From: Tanypteryx hageni
Taxonomy: Eukaryota; Arthropoda; Insecta; Odonata; Petaluridae
NCBI GenBank assembly: GCA_028673005.1
Contig: CM054120.1
Location: 76,877,533-76,941,532, forward strand
Length of the DNA stretch: 64,000 bases
Direction: 5' to 3'
In this document: positions 10,739 through 24,100 of the stretch, piece after piece
How positions within the stretch are numbered: the first letter of the stretch is position 1
How the letters are laid out: every line of letters starts with the position of its first letter
Translations under genes and position numbers: made by a program
Notes under the pieces: model-generated
The model's database searches: none
What the model was told of the DNA's origin: nothing
Seen by the model: only the letters and a program-made list of their open reading frames with translations

Positions 10739-12788
10739 AATGAGACAAACTGAGTAAGAATATAACTCAGCCTTTAAGGCTAAAGTGAAGTTAACGATTT
10801 AAAATGTGTACAGGGGCGCATGGAACTTCATCCGCGAATTATTCGACTGTAAATCCATTTCGCTCTCTCATGAGCTTCGCCTTCCATAAGTAGCTATGAA
10901 TATATAGAACAATAGGGAAGTGGATACGTTCTTTGTCGAGCTTCCTCGGCTGCCTTCGGAGCTCCTTCTTTCCCTTCGAAGGAATGAGCGACCAGAGCCC
11001 GTATTAGCCTATTTCCCCAGCGAGAAGCAAAACCGCCAATTCTCTCCGCTCACGACCTACCCGCAGAGCGGTGAAAGAAGGGTTTCAAACAACTAACCCC
11101 TTATATTACATATTTATAAATCGTAATCACGACCTATGGCAAGGCAGAAGTGGCAAATCTATTTTTAGAAAGGTTAAGCGATGCAAACGCGGTAATTAAA
11201 AACGCTAAAACTTTGCGCAATCTTATTGTTTCACAACGTACTTCTGCGACATAATATCAAAAAGTCATACACGGAATAACACTACTTCGCGAATAATCGG
11301 GAGGAATTATTCTTACGCAAAGGATAAAAATCTTTCGAGAATTCTAGCGAATCTAAACTCGCCCTTACTGTTAAATATTGACATTCTTTTATCAAATGCA
11401 GCGTTTCAAAGCGATAAAAATTACGAGCCAATGTATAGAACTTATAACAAACTAGAATCCACTTGATATGAAGTGTTACCCGAGTGCATACGATGAACGA
11501 CTGATAAGAATGTTTAACGAATCTTTGAAAAAAGGAAAGTAGGACGCTGATACAGGAAACGTCTACAATTGCGGCAATTTACAATAGTGGCGTGGGATAA
11601 TTTGGAAGATTTTTCGTGCCATTTTAAGTATTTTAATACTTTCCTGAAAAGCGCCGGAAATTAGTTTTTAAAATAGCCTAAACTTGTGCTCTGAAACGGT
11701 GTATCAAACTTAAACTACGATTACGTGGCTTACGAAACAATAAAAATGCAACTAAAAATATTGCTACGGATGTTGCTGCAATAAAACGGACTTGAAACAA
11801 AAATGCAGTGGATATTGCACGATAACTCGTATAAATAAAAATAACGATCTGAAAAAGTCATTACTTAATTACAAATAAAAACTAATCCTCGGCAATTCCG
11901 TATTAAAGTACATCTTGAAAAGTGCTCGCAATGTTTTAAAAAAGTTAATAAAATTATGAATGGCTACAATGCAATGCGGCAAATTAAAGCGTAGGTATAT
12001 TTTATTTTAGGAGTGAAAAACAATTATTGCTACTGTCCACAATCAAATACTAAAAGTTAACATTTTTGCAAAGAGGAATTAAAATATTTTCAATAAATAT
12101 TAGATTCCTGCATACTATCGTAATAATATAAAAATCAGTTTCTCTTTTATCAGCCACTCCAAAAAATTTCTCTTTCAACTCCATATCCCCTACATTCCAC
12201 TGCGCGCTGAATTCCTAGACGTCTCTCATTTCGAAATCACTTGATGAAATAAATACACGGACCAGATATATCGGAATGTTGGATGAAATTCATATATATA
12301 TATATAAACACACACGTATACATTCACCGACTCGGGGACGTTTTCTATAGCGAGTTGAAAAGCAAGCCCACTTATGCAAGAATGCATTAGGAAATTGATA
12401 TATAAAACATTCAATTCCATGACCCATTTTCTTATTGATTTCAGCATAAAATTTTAATTTTCAGAAGTTAAAGCATTTTTATTCATCTGCAGCACCAAAA
12501 CTTAGGCCAAATTGAGTTAGTGGCGAAAAATAAGAATAAATTCGAACCAAAGACTTCAAGCATCCAACTTCGTTCAATTATCCATAATACCACGAAGCGA
12601 AATATTTTAAGGAGAAATTTCATAAATAAACGTCTAATAGCGTTTTAAACAGACGTTTCATCTGTTAATTAAATTTTCAGCTTCGCGATATTCAAGAACT
12701 TTACAGTATTCCTAATGTTTTCTTTTTGTATCTCTTTTAATATCTCTCTCAAATAGGAATAAAGAAAAAGTATAGAATGTCCATAAGC
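10739..12788. other. No feature recognised apart from a (TA)n run
   Basis: AT-rich and stop-rich in all frames. Confidence 0.6.
12291..12307 (+). repeat. (TA)n microsatellite
   Basis: Short run of alternating TA followed by ACACAC. Confidence 0.85.
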
Positions 12789-13450
12789 GGAATATCAAAC
12801 CATTTTGGGGTGGTTTGGCTCGTGGTTCGAATCGCAATTTTTAATAATGGTTCGGTTCATGATTGGGTTCAGAGCTGAGTTTTGAGAACGGTTCAGTTCA
12901 CGGTTCGGTTTAAGCAAAAATGTTATTCATGTATTATTTACTCCATCTTTGTACTAATAAAAAATAAAAATTTAATGTGATTTTCTATCGCAATGACATA
13001 AATAAAACGAAAAAGGGAACTAGCTGTTCAGACAGCAATACTTAATAATATTTACGGTTTCCAATATCTTTACAATATTTTCAATTTTGAATCTATTACT
13101 GTCCGATAAGTACAAGTGCCAAATCTACACTAAATAACTTTACCTCTAGCAAGCGTTTTAGCATTGTAAAAATAGAACCTCATCTGGTTTATCGGTTTAT
13201 TTAGTTTTTCTCTCTTGATGGAAGACAAAATAGAGGGATTTTGTAACTTATTCACAATTGCCTCAACTGTGTGTAAAATCATAGCCACGTTTCATGCGGA
13301 AATATTTCAACAAATTGGGGTTTATTTCTCGAATCTAACAAAATTGTTTTTGTATAAACTTTTGGCTCGGTTCGAGGTTCAGTAAAAAGATGTTCAGTTT
13401 CGGTTCGGTTCCCAGCTCAGCGAATTTGTGCGGTTCGGTTTGCTGCTCTG
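12789..13450. mobile_element. Probable non-autonomous element with GGTTCGGTT-rich subterminal repeats
   Basis: Both ends carry multiple copies of GGTTCGGTT or GGTTCA on the plus strand (12820-12915 and 13365-13445). The outer edges, CGGAATATCAAACCA and (reverse complement) CAGAGCAGCAAACCG, look like diverged inverted termini. No target duplication was found. Subterminal repeats of a short motif are typical of hAT transposase binding regions, so hAT is inferred. Confidence 0.45.
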
Positions 13451-14220
13451 TAAGTAGTTATACAATACAGGCAAGCCAAGATTAAAAATGCTTCCTTATG
13501 ACGTAGAAAGTTTTATAATGAATGTTAATGTTGAATTCTCATCAAGTGCAAAAAATATTTCTAAACTCAAGAATTTCTTATATCTTCATGGAAACTGACT
13601 ATCCAACTCGCTTTTTAACACCGTTCCCAGCACTTGACCATATTTTGTAATCTTGTCCTGTTTTATAATTATATTTTTTTTAACCAAGGATAGGAGAATG
13701 TTACCAGAATAATTTGGAAATTTGTTGCACCGCATCATGTTTCTGAGGTAGATGAATAAAACTCTTTACCAGAAGTATACTTGCATTTCGTGCATAAAAT
13801 AATGAGGTTATTATCAACCAGCTTAAAACTCTCAGAGAGAGATTACTTGCAACCAACAGAAATGTTTAAAAATTTTAAAAATCTAAAAACGCAAATTCTC
13901 AAATAGACAATGTAAGAAATTTTTCGGGTTCGAAACTGCACACTTTTTAAAACTTTTGCCCCTCGATGAACGAAAGGGTTCTCTTAAAGAGTGTGATAAT
14001 GCGTACAGAATAATCCTACAGTAACTGGAAAATGATTTAATTACTCAACGGATTCCTTGTATTATCTTTGCAGCCCCTTGAATTTATAAAAAGAGTGAGA
14101 TTTGGACGATGCTGAAAAAAATGGGAGTGACGTTCAATGGAGACGAATTGTTTTCCGAAATATGACTGTTCGATTCTGTTATGTCAAGACTGGTACCAAC
14201 TGAACCAATTCCAACGGTAG

Positions 14221-14839
14221 CCTCATTGCAACTGTGGAATAATTCTCCAGAGTGATAAATGGATGTTTTTTATAATTGTTCAAGTCCAAATTTTCTGTCA
14301 ACAGTTCAGTATGCTTTTGTTGATGCTACCGAGTGACGCATACGTAGAGAGGGTTTGCAATGTTACGAAGAACCTATGGAATGATAAACACCCAGAGATG
14401 ATCACTAGCATGGTTAAAGCAGAATTATTCATACACTTCAATCAATGTCTTGTTCAGAATATGCTAAGACGATTAACTTTAATGCACGCAAAGATTTATT
14501 AAAATCTGCTAAATTTTATGAAAAGTGCAATATCAAGCACAAGAATAGTGTATAACAAGTAATGTAACAATAAACTGAATTGAACCTATATTCTTTGTTT
14601 TCTAAAGAGTGTGTTTCAATATGTTTGAAGATTTATAAATACTTTAAAATGTATTTGTGGTTATACTTTTTATATGCCGCTCCAATAAAGACGTTTCAAG
14701 AAGATGTAGTTTCTTATAAGTTTCATTTTTTCTCGAAAATTAAAATACTCTCCGATAAAATGTTTGAAAAATATTCGGATTTCTGGAACGAAGTGAAAAA
14801 TGTCCGGATTTTCTTTAATGAAAAGGCGGCAACCCTAAG
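14221..14839 (+). pseudogene. hAT transposase C-terminal fragment and element 3' end
   Basis: The plus-strand frame from 14221 to 14502 contains LLLMLPSDAYVERVCNVTKN then LWNDKHPEMITSMVKAELFIHFN. This resembles the C-terminal dimerisation domain of hAT transposases (pattern ...P.S.A.VERVFS...KN...D...M....V.AEL.I.FN). A stop immediately upstream (14218-14220) and frame breaks in the preceding sequence indicate a pseudogene. About 340 bp further, the sequence GGCGGCAACCCTAAG (14825-14839) looks like the inverted right terminus of a CAGGGTTGCC-type hAT. The left terminus was not found. A domesticated gene is unlikely given the stops. Confidence 0.6.
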
Positions 14840-15328
14840 TGAGAACCTTATATTATATACGTCTTCGGTTCTCCTACAAATCTCGCCGAGGTTCTAAACT
14901 CGTTTCCTTTCGCTCCGTTTTGACCATTTTTTCTCCACCTTGTGCCATTTAAAATAGGTCCACCCGTTAAAAATGGCAAAACAAAACACAAACAAGATGT
15001 GGTCAGAGATCAATTACTCCTCTACTGATTCCCGTTCACTGACATTTAATATGTACTATAGCAAGTTTACTGCACTTTACAAAACAATAAATATTAACGA
15101 ATTTTATCATTTAAATGAAAAAGGATAAATAGACATTAGGGCTAGTTATAAATTAATTTGTTCATGTTTAGATACTACTCATATTATTAAGCGAACGAAA
15201 TAATAGAAAAGTATTTTTTCCTTCCAATAGATTAAAATGTGGCGTGAAACAATCACGTCGTAATTATGTAAAATAACAATGAAATGCACACAATATACCG
15301 GGGAATTGGTCTATGTACTTACAAAATA

Positions 15329-15420
15329 CAGTAAATCTCAGACTTTCCAGATACCACGGGACCGAGCTTATTCCGATTAATCGGATGTTCCGGTTGACAG
15401 ATACGCCTATTTACATTTGC
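15329..15420 (+). mobile_element. Possible pogo/Tigger-like terminus
   Basis: TA followed by CAGTAAATCTCAGACTTTCC and a run containing TTCCGATTAATCGGATGTTC resembles the end of a Tigger-type element. No matching opposite end was seen. Confidence 0.35.
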
Positions 15421-16129
15421 CATATTAAACACAAATAAAAAAATACGTAAATATTAATTAGGGAAAGGAAACAAACACAAGTTGAACTTAATGTTATCGC
15501 TTAAATTGAGGTTATAGATTAATCAATATTGTGCTACGTTTGAACAACTTTATTAGGTATATGACAAGTATATACCGTTCAAACAATCAAAACATGATAA
15601 ATGAAAGCATTTCAACTCGACTCGGATGGCTATTCCACGCGCGTACCTCAAGTTGAATACGAACCGCGCATTTCTCGAACCTAGGTAAAAATCCTTCGGC
15701 CAATAAACAGAGGAGCGTATATAAGGTCACTTGTCGCCCTAGAATTTTCCTTTGAGCAAAGAGCGCCAAGTCCGGAGGCGGGGCTTTCTTCCCCTATTTT
15801 TCGGCCTAATTAAGAGGATGGACTAGAGTGAGTTGCGGGTCAAGGCTGTCCAGGTGAGCAAAAGCTGTCGCTCGAGAGAAACCTGCCGCGGAGACATAGG
15901 GAAGCAACAAGTGTAACGTCCCCTTATGTATTTCATCCTTCCCAACCCACTCACTCCACATATTCCCTTTAACCTGAATGCAAAGAGGCACAGCGACAAG
16001 AATAAGAGATGAAACGAGAGGGTGATAAAATGGGTTATAAATGGCGGAAAGACGAAATGTAAGGGATAATTTTATTTGTGAGACCATTAAAATCATTTCT
16101 AATCGTGGAAGAAAATAAAGCCAAATGTA

Positions 16130-16530
16130 CGAAAAATAAATGAAAAGGAGAGAATCACTCTGTAAAATGATTCCACTTTATTCAAGAACTCCAACTAGAC
16201 CGGTTTCGCCTATGATCTAGTCATCAACGGGTATTTTTCATTTCCACCAAGTAAAGCCTTCACCCTTCGATTTTAGATGTATGAAAAATCCATTAATACT
16301 TCAACTCTACGAAAGAACGTGTCCAAATCGCCATCCTCCGTAAAAATATATACAAAACTCCGCAGGTGATTGATGGTATTCTGCACTGAGGCCTCAAGGA
16401 AGTTCTAAGAAATGCAGTAGTCTTCGCGTTCTGTGGCTACGTTCAGGTTATCCAAGCTGCATACATTAGACTGCACGCTGTATTTTAAGTTGCGGTTAGC
16501 ATCCATAAACATTGGAAACCGAGTTCCCTA
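16130..16530 (-). repeat. Retroelement-like 3' region with hammerhead-like motif
   Basis: On the minus strand the sequence carries TTGATGACTAGATCATAGGC followed by GAAACCGGTCTAGTTGG and then TTCTTGAATAAAGTGG. From memory, this arrangement occurs at the ends of Penelope-like or related elements in arthropods. No reverse transcriptase is readable nearby. Confidence 0.35.
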
Positions 16531-17146
16531 TGTTGGCAACCTTTTACGATGAACCAGAGTCGTAAAATATTCGGAAAAAATCTTCACAACAAAAAAAGCA
16601 ACACGAATTTTTTTCTCGAGTGAACAGAAAAATAATCGATAGAAAGACGCAAATAAACGGGAAAACTAAAAACGGTGGGTAAGTAATACAATAGAAATGG
16701 AGAAAGGACGAAAGACGGAAATAGAAAAGGCAAAAATCGAAGGACGAGGGAATGACAAAGAAATCGAAGAGAAAAATATCTCGGGAGAAGAAAAATCGAG
16801 AATGCGAAATGAGCGAGTGAAAGTAAAAAAAGCTCTGGGAAGATGGAATGGAAAGAGCGGAGATGGAAGTCGTGAAGGAGCGGAGATGGAATTGTAACTC
16901 CACGAGTGTACACTGCAATAGATCACGGGTGTGTCACCTCTGAAGCGCATGGACGAGGATTGATCGGGAATGAATTCCTCCATTCCGCGACGTCGACTCG
17001 AGAGCGAGAATAAGGATCCGAACGAGAGACCTTTCCAATGAAAAGAATTTCTCATTTTTTCGCTCGCTTACCGAGAGAACCGTGGCGACAGCCGAATGGA
17101 CGGAGTGGGAGGATGGCGAAGAGAGGTGACGAGGCGAAAAGGAGGA

Positions 17147-17282
17147 GGCTGGGAGAGAGGGGGAAAGAGGCTGGGAGAGAGGGGGAAAGAGGCTGGGAGT
17201 GAGGTGGGAAAGAGGCTGGAAGCGAGGTGGGAAAGAGGCTGGGAGGGAGGTGGGAAAGAGGCTGGGAGGGAGGTGTGAAAAA
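17147..17282 (+). repeat. 22-23-bp minisatellite, six copies
   Basis: Consecutive units begin AGGCTGGGAG and end GGGAAAG, with small changes from copy to copy (AGAGAGGG, TGAGGTGG, GGAGGTGG). Confidence 0.9.
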
Positions 17283-18115
17283 GAGTCGAGGGAGGAGAGG
17301 AGAAGTCTACGGGGGGGAGGAGATATCCATGTGGGAGGAAGGAGGGAAACTAGAAGCCCAGGGGGAGAGGAGAGGTTTAGAAGAGGGCATTTCTAGTGGG
17401 AGAGAAGTCTATGGGGGAGATGAGTGGTCAAGAGTAGAGAGAAGAGGCATAGGAGGGGAAGGAGAGTTCCAGGAGTAAAACGAGATGTCCAGGAGTAAAA
17501 CGAGATGTCCAGGAGGAAAACGAGATGTCAAGGAGGAGAGGAGAGGTCTAGGAGGGGGAGGAAAGGTTCGTAGGGCAAGGGGAGAGGTCTTATATTGGGA
17601 GGATGTCTATTAGTTGAAGGGGAGGTCTAGGAGGGAATCCAGGTGTCCAGGGCTAGCGGAGAGGTCTAGAGAGAGAGAGGTCCAGGAGTTGGAGGAGAAC
17701 TCGAGGAGTGAAAGGAGAGGTATATGATTGACAGGAGAGGTCTAGGAGTTGAAGGAGAGATCTAGGAGGGTAAAGAGATGCCCAGGGGGCAGATGAGAGA
17801 TCTAGAAAAGAGAGATCCAGGAGGGAAGAGAGATCTAGGAGTGGGAGGAGAGGTTCAGGGGTTGGAGGGGAGGTCCAGGAGAGAAACGAGATGTTCATGT
17901 GGTAGAGGAGAGGTCTAGGAGGGGAAAAAGATATCCATGGGGTAGAGAAGAGGTCTGGAAAGGATAGGAGAGGTCTAGGAAGGGGAGGAGAGGTCTAGAA
18001 AAGGGAGGAGATTTCTAGGAGGAGGAGAGGTATAGAAGGAGACGAGATGTCCAGGGGGAGAGAAGAGAGGGAGGCGGACAGAGGGAGGCGGAGAGAGGGC
18101 TCAATGAAGATATGG
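17283..18115 (+). repeat. Degenerate purine-rich minisatellite (GAGGTCTAGGAGG-like)
   Basis: About 0.8 kb built from variants of GAGAGGTCTAGGAGG and GAGATGTCCAGGAG. A near-perfect 20-bp unit (CGAGATGTCCAGGAGTAAAA) occurs two to three times at about 17480-17540. The plus strand is strongly purine-biased. Open frames here on the minus strand are repeat-derived. Confidence 0.85.
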
Positions 18116-18450
18116 TGAGACGGAGGAAAGGCGCGGTCTTTGGTGGCGGAGGGCCGAGGGGTAGGCGCGGGGGCCGCGAAGGAAGAAGATGGTCGAGAGA
18201 AAGAGCACCCTAGAGCGAAGGGAGCTTGCACCCAGGGCAAGAAAGACGTCACTGCGATTCCAAATCCTCACCGCTCTGGTGGGCGACGCGAAGCTTTGGA
18301 ATCGAAACTCCGACGACGTGTTTTGTACGTCTTCCCATGCATATCTCTATATTCCCTCCCTCCCCCACACCCTTCTCCCGATCGCACAATCCTATACCCA
18401 AAATAGGACTTTGGCAATTCCTCGAAAAAACTTGCACGCATGAAGATTTG
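18116..18450. other. GC-richer patch with open frames, no recognised product
   Basis: Directly after the purine minisatellite the sequence becomes GC- and CpG-richer. Overlapping plus-strand frames of 84-120 codons start at 18140, 18189 and 18226, and a minus-strand frame of 79 codons ends near 18488. One frame contains LTALVGDAKLWNRNSDDVF, but I recognise no family and see no clear splice signals. The arrangement (purine array then CpG-rich patch) repeats that at 5.2-7.2 kb. Confidence 0.3.
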
Positions 18451-19931
18451 CCCGCGCAGGGGGGCATCAGCGACGCACGCTGCGTCAACGATTACGAAAG
18501 GCAGCGGAAGCGAAAAATATCTAAGCCTGATAACGGCACCGGCGGTGTATTTCGCCGTGAGAAGCTTTTTAACCGAGTGCGACCGTAAAAACGTCAGACG
18601 CGGCGACGGCAGAAAAAAGGAGAATGCGTGTAATTTACCCGAACACAGTTATTCAGCGCAAAAAATTGCCCGATTTAAAATGGAAAAGGGGGTTAAAATA
18701 TTGGCATTTCTCTGTTGAAACGAAAAAAAAGTGCCTACTGATCCATCCGAAGACTAAAAAGTATCTCGTCTACACGTGTTACTTTCACGTGCACGTAATA
18801 TATCGTGAAAGTACTCTAAATCTTTTTTTAAAATACTACCTCGATTTTTTATGGGTATGTATGTTTTAGATGCTCCCGAGTCCGGAAATGTTTTTTCCCA
18901 CAATTCCGCCCGTCTGTAGGCCGTCGACTGTGATAGGCACTGGGTGCTAAACGGTTAAGCAATACCTGAAGAAATGCCGATTTTATTTAAGTTATCACCC
19001 AAAAAAGGAGCCTAGCTGAAATAAATTGCGTCGCCCAACAACGAAGGATAATATATCCTCATCGATTTTCACAAAATGTCCATTTATTCAAAAATATGCC
19101 TCGAAGGATTTTTATTAAAATTCATCCATTAATTCAGCTTGCTGACATAAACCATACCGTAAATGCTAAATGTCTCCAAATATAACTATTTATCCCTCAG
19201 GGACATTATATCGAGTTTTACGCCCAGCTACCGCAAAGCAACTAGTAATACAAAATGTAACCAGCGTCGTGGACTACAAGTTGAGTAATATAAGAAAGTT
19301 TGTGCAATGGATAATGCACCGGTTTCTTTAGTACGAATATTTACGAGGAAGTTTATCGTCGGTATCTACTCGTAACTTTCGATTAAGATGCTATTTTAGC
19401 GCTAATAAATTCACTCACGTACAAGAGCACTTGAGAAGATGCACTTCAGAGTGAATGCTATAGCCCCTCGATAATTGTGGAAGAGATTCAAGACGATACA
19501 TATGCTTCCAGTTACTTAATGAGTCCTTTTATAGAAATGATATCATACCCGTGTCGAGCTTAGCATTCGAGCATTCATCGAATAAACTAGCACGTTTCCA
19601 GCGCCCATATTTCTGTTAGCATTAACATATAATAGGCGTTCGAATGAATTGAAAACCTGCAACTCGGAGTGTGATTAGCTATGCCAAGAAGCGTCCTTTA
19701 GTTAAAGTATATTGTCAGGTGCTTCTACTGGCTAGAAAACCATTTCATTTTAGTGCCAAGCATAAACAATGCCGATGCAAAATAAATGTTTATGCATATA
19801 TCACAGCCGATTCTACGCGTAAAACAGGAAATTGAAATAAATTTTAAATTACAGGGTAACCATTTTCTCGCCATTTCGGAAGTTTCAAGGCTGGAATTTT
19901 AGTCCACGGCCTCCATAAAACAATTCAAATA
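18451..19931. other. No feature recognised
   Basis: Plus frames up to 92 codons at 18440-18869 have no recognisable product; the rest is stop-rich. Confidence 0.55.
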
Positions 19932-20117
19932 CAGTGAAAAGATGATTTAGCGCCACCGTTTGCCCATCACTGACTTTGGCGCTAAAGCGGGAGTGGTGGT
20001 AAATCGAGGTATATGCTCGCTCTATGTAATCATAAGATGTAATTTATGATCACAATGATCCATGGGCAGTATTCGGGGTGGCACTATAGAGGGGTGCGCT
20101 AAAACGGGGCTTGACTG
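19932..20117. mobile_element. TA-flanked inverted-repeat element (186 bp)
   Basis: Left end CAGTGAAAAGATGATTTAGC and reversed right end CAGTCAAGCCCCGTTTTAGC share a CAGTSAA...TTTAGCGC pattern. TA lies on both sides (19930-19931, 20118-20119). It is non-coding and probably mobilised by a Tc1/mariner/pogo-type transposase. Confidence 0.6.
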
Positions 20118-21112
20118 TATACACATACGTATTAACTTCATCGTTACCTATGGAAAACAATTATCGAAATTCCTCAATCGTATCGGAAAATGCACGCGCG
20201 TTTAATTTAGTCGTGTCCGCTCACATTTATCTGTGTTATTTCTATATAATTGGCGATATTTTATATCGTTGAATAAATATATAAAATATATCGCATCAGC
20301 GAGTAAATATAAAAAAAATTAATTAACATGTTCAATAACATCGCATGCTGAAAAATTTTCCAAGCAACGTATCCGAGGATCTTCAGCGAGGGCATAAAAA
20401 GATCATCCGTGACAACTTTACCGAGCTAAAGATTACTAGCAAACGCCAAGGCCGCAGCTGCCTTTATAATACGTTACACAAAGAAAGACACCGCGCCAAA
20501 GCACCCAAAGAACAAAGAGAACCTAACTGTTTGCATTTTACAGCGGCAACACATTAAAAGCACCACCACGAATTCTAATATCAGCGTGCCTTTCGCATGA
20601 TAGATTTTTCAAGTTCCGCCCGACAAAAGATAATGCCTCTCTCTGTAAGCTGGGATATTTTTCATAAAAAATAACGTCATAGAGTGGTGAAAATGGTTTC
20701 AAATTTAAGGCGTTGCTACAAAAAAGGCGGCAAATAAAAAAATGCGTAAACATTTTGAAGAACGGCAATGAAAATCTCGCGAGTCCAGGAAATGACGCCG
20801 CATTTGAGGCAATGGGACAGCAATTCCGTCAAATTTTTAAATGCGAGGAAATGGAATTTCACTCGGGAAAAAACGTCGGTTTTCCTACGGAGAAAAAATT
20901 AGGAGTTGAGGAAAGTACGACTATCGAATTTTAAAAAATGGTAGCGATACATGAGACGCAAATAGCGCATAGGTTGAAAATTATTGAATGAAAAACTTTA
21001 GATACTAATTGGTTAGAGACAATATTCGAAAAGCCGTGTTTAAATAAAACGGAAGCAAATCCTTATGCCAACTGTGAGGAGGGTTAATGTGAGAAGGTGA
21101 AAGATAAGAGGA
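20118..21112. other. No feature recognised
   Basis: AT-rich sequence before the satellite. Frames of 70-76 codons on both strands are unsupported. Confidence 0.55.
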
Positions 21113-24100
21113 GTGAGGTAGAGGGGAGAGGAGGGGAGAGGAGAGTAGAGGAGGGGAGAGGAGAGTAGAGGAGGGGAGAGGAGAGTAGAGGAGGAGAGAG
21201 GGAGAGGAGGAGAGAGGGAGAGGAGGAGAAAGGGAGAGGAGGAGAAAGGGAGAGGAGGAGAAAGGGAGAGGAGGAGAAAGGGAGAGGAGAGAGGGAGAGG
21301 AGGCGAGGGAGAAGTGGAGAGAGGGAGAAGAGGAGAAAGGGAGAGGAGTAGATAGGGAGAGGAGGATATAGGGAGAGGAGAATATAGGGAGAGGAGGATA
21401 TAGGGAGAGGAGGATATAGGGAGAGGAGAATATAGGGAGAGGAGGATATAGGGAGAGGAGGATATAGGGAGAGGAGGATATAGGGAGAGGAGGAGAGAGG
21501 GAGAGGAGGATATAGGGAGAGGAGGATATAGGGAGAGGAGGAGAGAGGGAGAGGAGGAGAGAGGGAAAAGAGGATAGAGGGAGAGGAGGATAGAGGGAGA
21601 GGAAGATAGAGGGAGAGGAGGATAGAGGGAGAGGAGGATAGAGGGAGAGGATGATAGATGGAGAGGAGGAGATAGGGAGAGGAGGAGATAGGGAGAGGAG
21701 GAGATAGGGAGAGGAGGAGATAGGGAGGGGAGAATATAGGGAGAGGAGGATATAGGGAGAGGAGGATATAGGGAGAGGAGGAGAGAGGGAGAGGAGGAGA
21801 GAGGGAAAAGAGGATAGAGGGAGAGGAGGATAGAGGGAGAGGAGGATAGAGGGAGAGGAAGATAGAGGGAGAGGAGGATAGAGGGAGAGGATGATAGAGG
21901 GAGAGGAGGAGATAGGGAGAGGAGGAGATAGGGAGAGGAGGATATAGGGAGAGGAGGATATAGGGAGAGGAGAATATAGGGAGAGGAGGATATAGGGAGA
22001 GGAGGATATAGGGAGAGGAGGATATAGGGAGAGGAGGAGAGAGGGAGAGGAGGATATAGGGAGAGGAGAATATAGGGAGAGGAGGATATAGGGAGAGGAG
22101 GATATAGGGAGAGGAGGATATAGGGAGAGGAGGATATAGGGAGAGGAGGATATAGGGAGAGGAGGATATAGGGAGAGGAGGATATAGGGAGAGGAGGATA
22201 TAGGGAGAGGAGGAGATAGGGAGAGGAGGATATAGGGAGAGGAGGATATAGGGAGAGGAGGAGAGAGGGAGAGGAGGATATAGGGAGAGGAGAATATAGG
22301 GAGAGGAGGATATAGGGAGAGGAGGATATAGGGAGAGGAGGATATAGGGAGAGGAGGATATAGGGAGAGGAGGATATAGGGAGAGGAGGATATAGGGAGA
22401 GGAGGAGATAGGGAGAGGAGGAGATAGGGAGAGGAGGATATAGGAAGAGGAGGATATAGGGAGAGGAGGATATAGGGAGAGGAGGATATAGGGAGAGGAG
22501 GATATAGGGAGAGGAGGATATAGGGAGAGGAGGATATAGGGAGAGGAGGATATAGGGAGAGGAGGATATAGGGAGAGGAGGATATAGGGAGAGGAGGATA
22601 TAGGGAGAGGAGGATATAGGGAGAGGAGGAGATAGGGAGAGGAGGATATAGGGAGAGGAGAATATAGGGAGAGGAGGATATAGGGAGAGGAGGATATAGG
22701 GAGAGGAGGATATAGGGAGAGGAGGATATAGGGAGAGGAGGAGATAGGGAGAGGAGGAGATAGGGAGAGGAGGATATAGGGAGAGGAGGATATAGGGAGA
22801 GGAGGATATAGGGAGAGGAGGATATAGGGAGAGGAGGATATAGGGAGAGGAGGAGATAGGGAGAGGAGGATATAGGGAGAGGAGAATATAGGGAGAGGAG
22901 GATATAGGGAGAGGAGGATATAGGGAGAGGAGGATATAGGGAGAGGAGGAGATAGGGAGAGGAGGATATAGGGAGAGGAGAATATAGGGAGAGGAGGATA
23001 TAGGGAGAGGAGGATATAGGGAGAGGAGGATATAGGGAGAGGAGGAGATAGGGAGAGGAGGATATAGGGAGAGGAGGATATAGGGAGAGGAGGAGAGAGG
23101 GAGAGGAGGATATAGGGAGAGGAGAATATAGGGAGAGGAGGATATAGGGAGAGGAGGATATAGGGAGAGGAGGATATAGGGAGAGGAGGATATAGGGAGA
23201 GGAGGATATAGGGAGAGGAGGATATAGGGAGAGGAGGAGATAGGGAGAGGAGAATATAGGGAGAGGATATAGGGAGAGGAGGATATAGGGAGAGGAGGAT
23301 ATAGGGAGAGGAGGAGATAGGGAGAGGAGGAGATAGGGAGAGGAGAATATAGGGAGAGGAGGATATAGGGAGAGGAGGATATAGGGAGAGGAGGATATAG
23401 GGAGAGGAGGAGAGAGGGAGAAGAGGAGAGGGAAAAGAGGATAGAGGGAGAGGAGGATAGAGGGAGAGGAAGATAGAGGGAGAGGAGGATAGAGGGAGAG
23501 GATGATAGAGGGAGAGGAGGAGATAGGGAGAAGAGGAGATAGGGAGAGGAGGATATAGGGAGAGGAGGATATAGGGAGAGGAGAATATAGGGAGAGGAGG
23601 ATATAGGGAGAGGAGGATATAGGGAGAGGAGGATATAGGGAGAGGAGGATATAGGGAGAGGAGGAGATAGGGAGAGGAGAATATAGGGAGAGGAGGATAT
23701 AGGGAGAGGAGGATAGAGGGAGAGGAAGATAGAGGGAGAGGAGGATAGAGGGAGAGGAGGATAGAGGGAGAGGATGATAGATGGAGAGGAGGAGATAGGG
23801 AGAGGAGGAGATAGGGAGAGGAGGAGATAGGGAGAGGAGGAGATAGGGAGAGGAGAATATAGGGAGAGGAGGATATAGGGAGAGGAGGATATAGGGAGAG
23901 GAGGAGAGAGGGAGAAGAGGAGAGAGGGAAAAGAGGATAGAGGGAGAGGAGGATAGAGGGAGAGGAAGATAGAGGGAGAGGAGATAGGGAGAGGAGGAGA
24001 TAGGGAGAGGAGGAGATAGGGAGAGGAGGAGATAGGGAGAGGAGATAGGGAGAGGAGGAGAGAGGGAGAGGAGGAGAGAGGGAGAGGAGGAGAGAGGGAG

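Noticed and set aside
16544..17055. Overlapping minus frames of 109-129 codons, Phe/Ser-rich
   Set aside because: Three frames are open together over a purine-rich plus strand; composition artefact.
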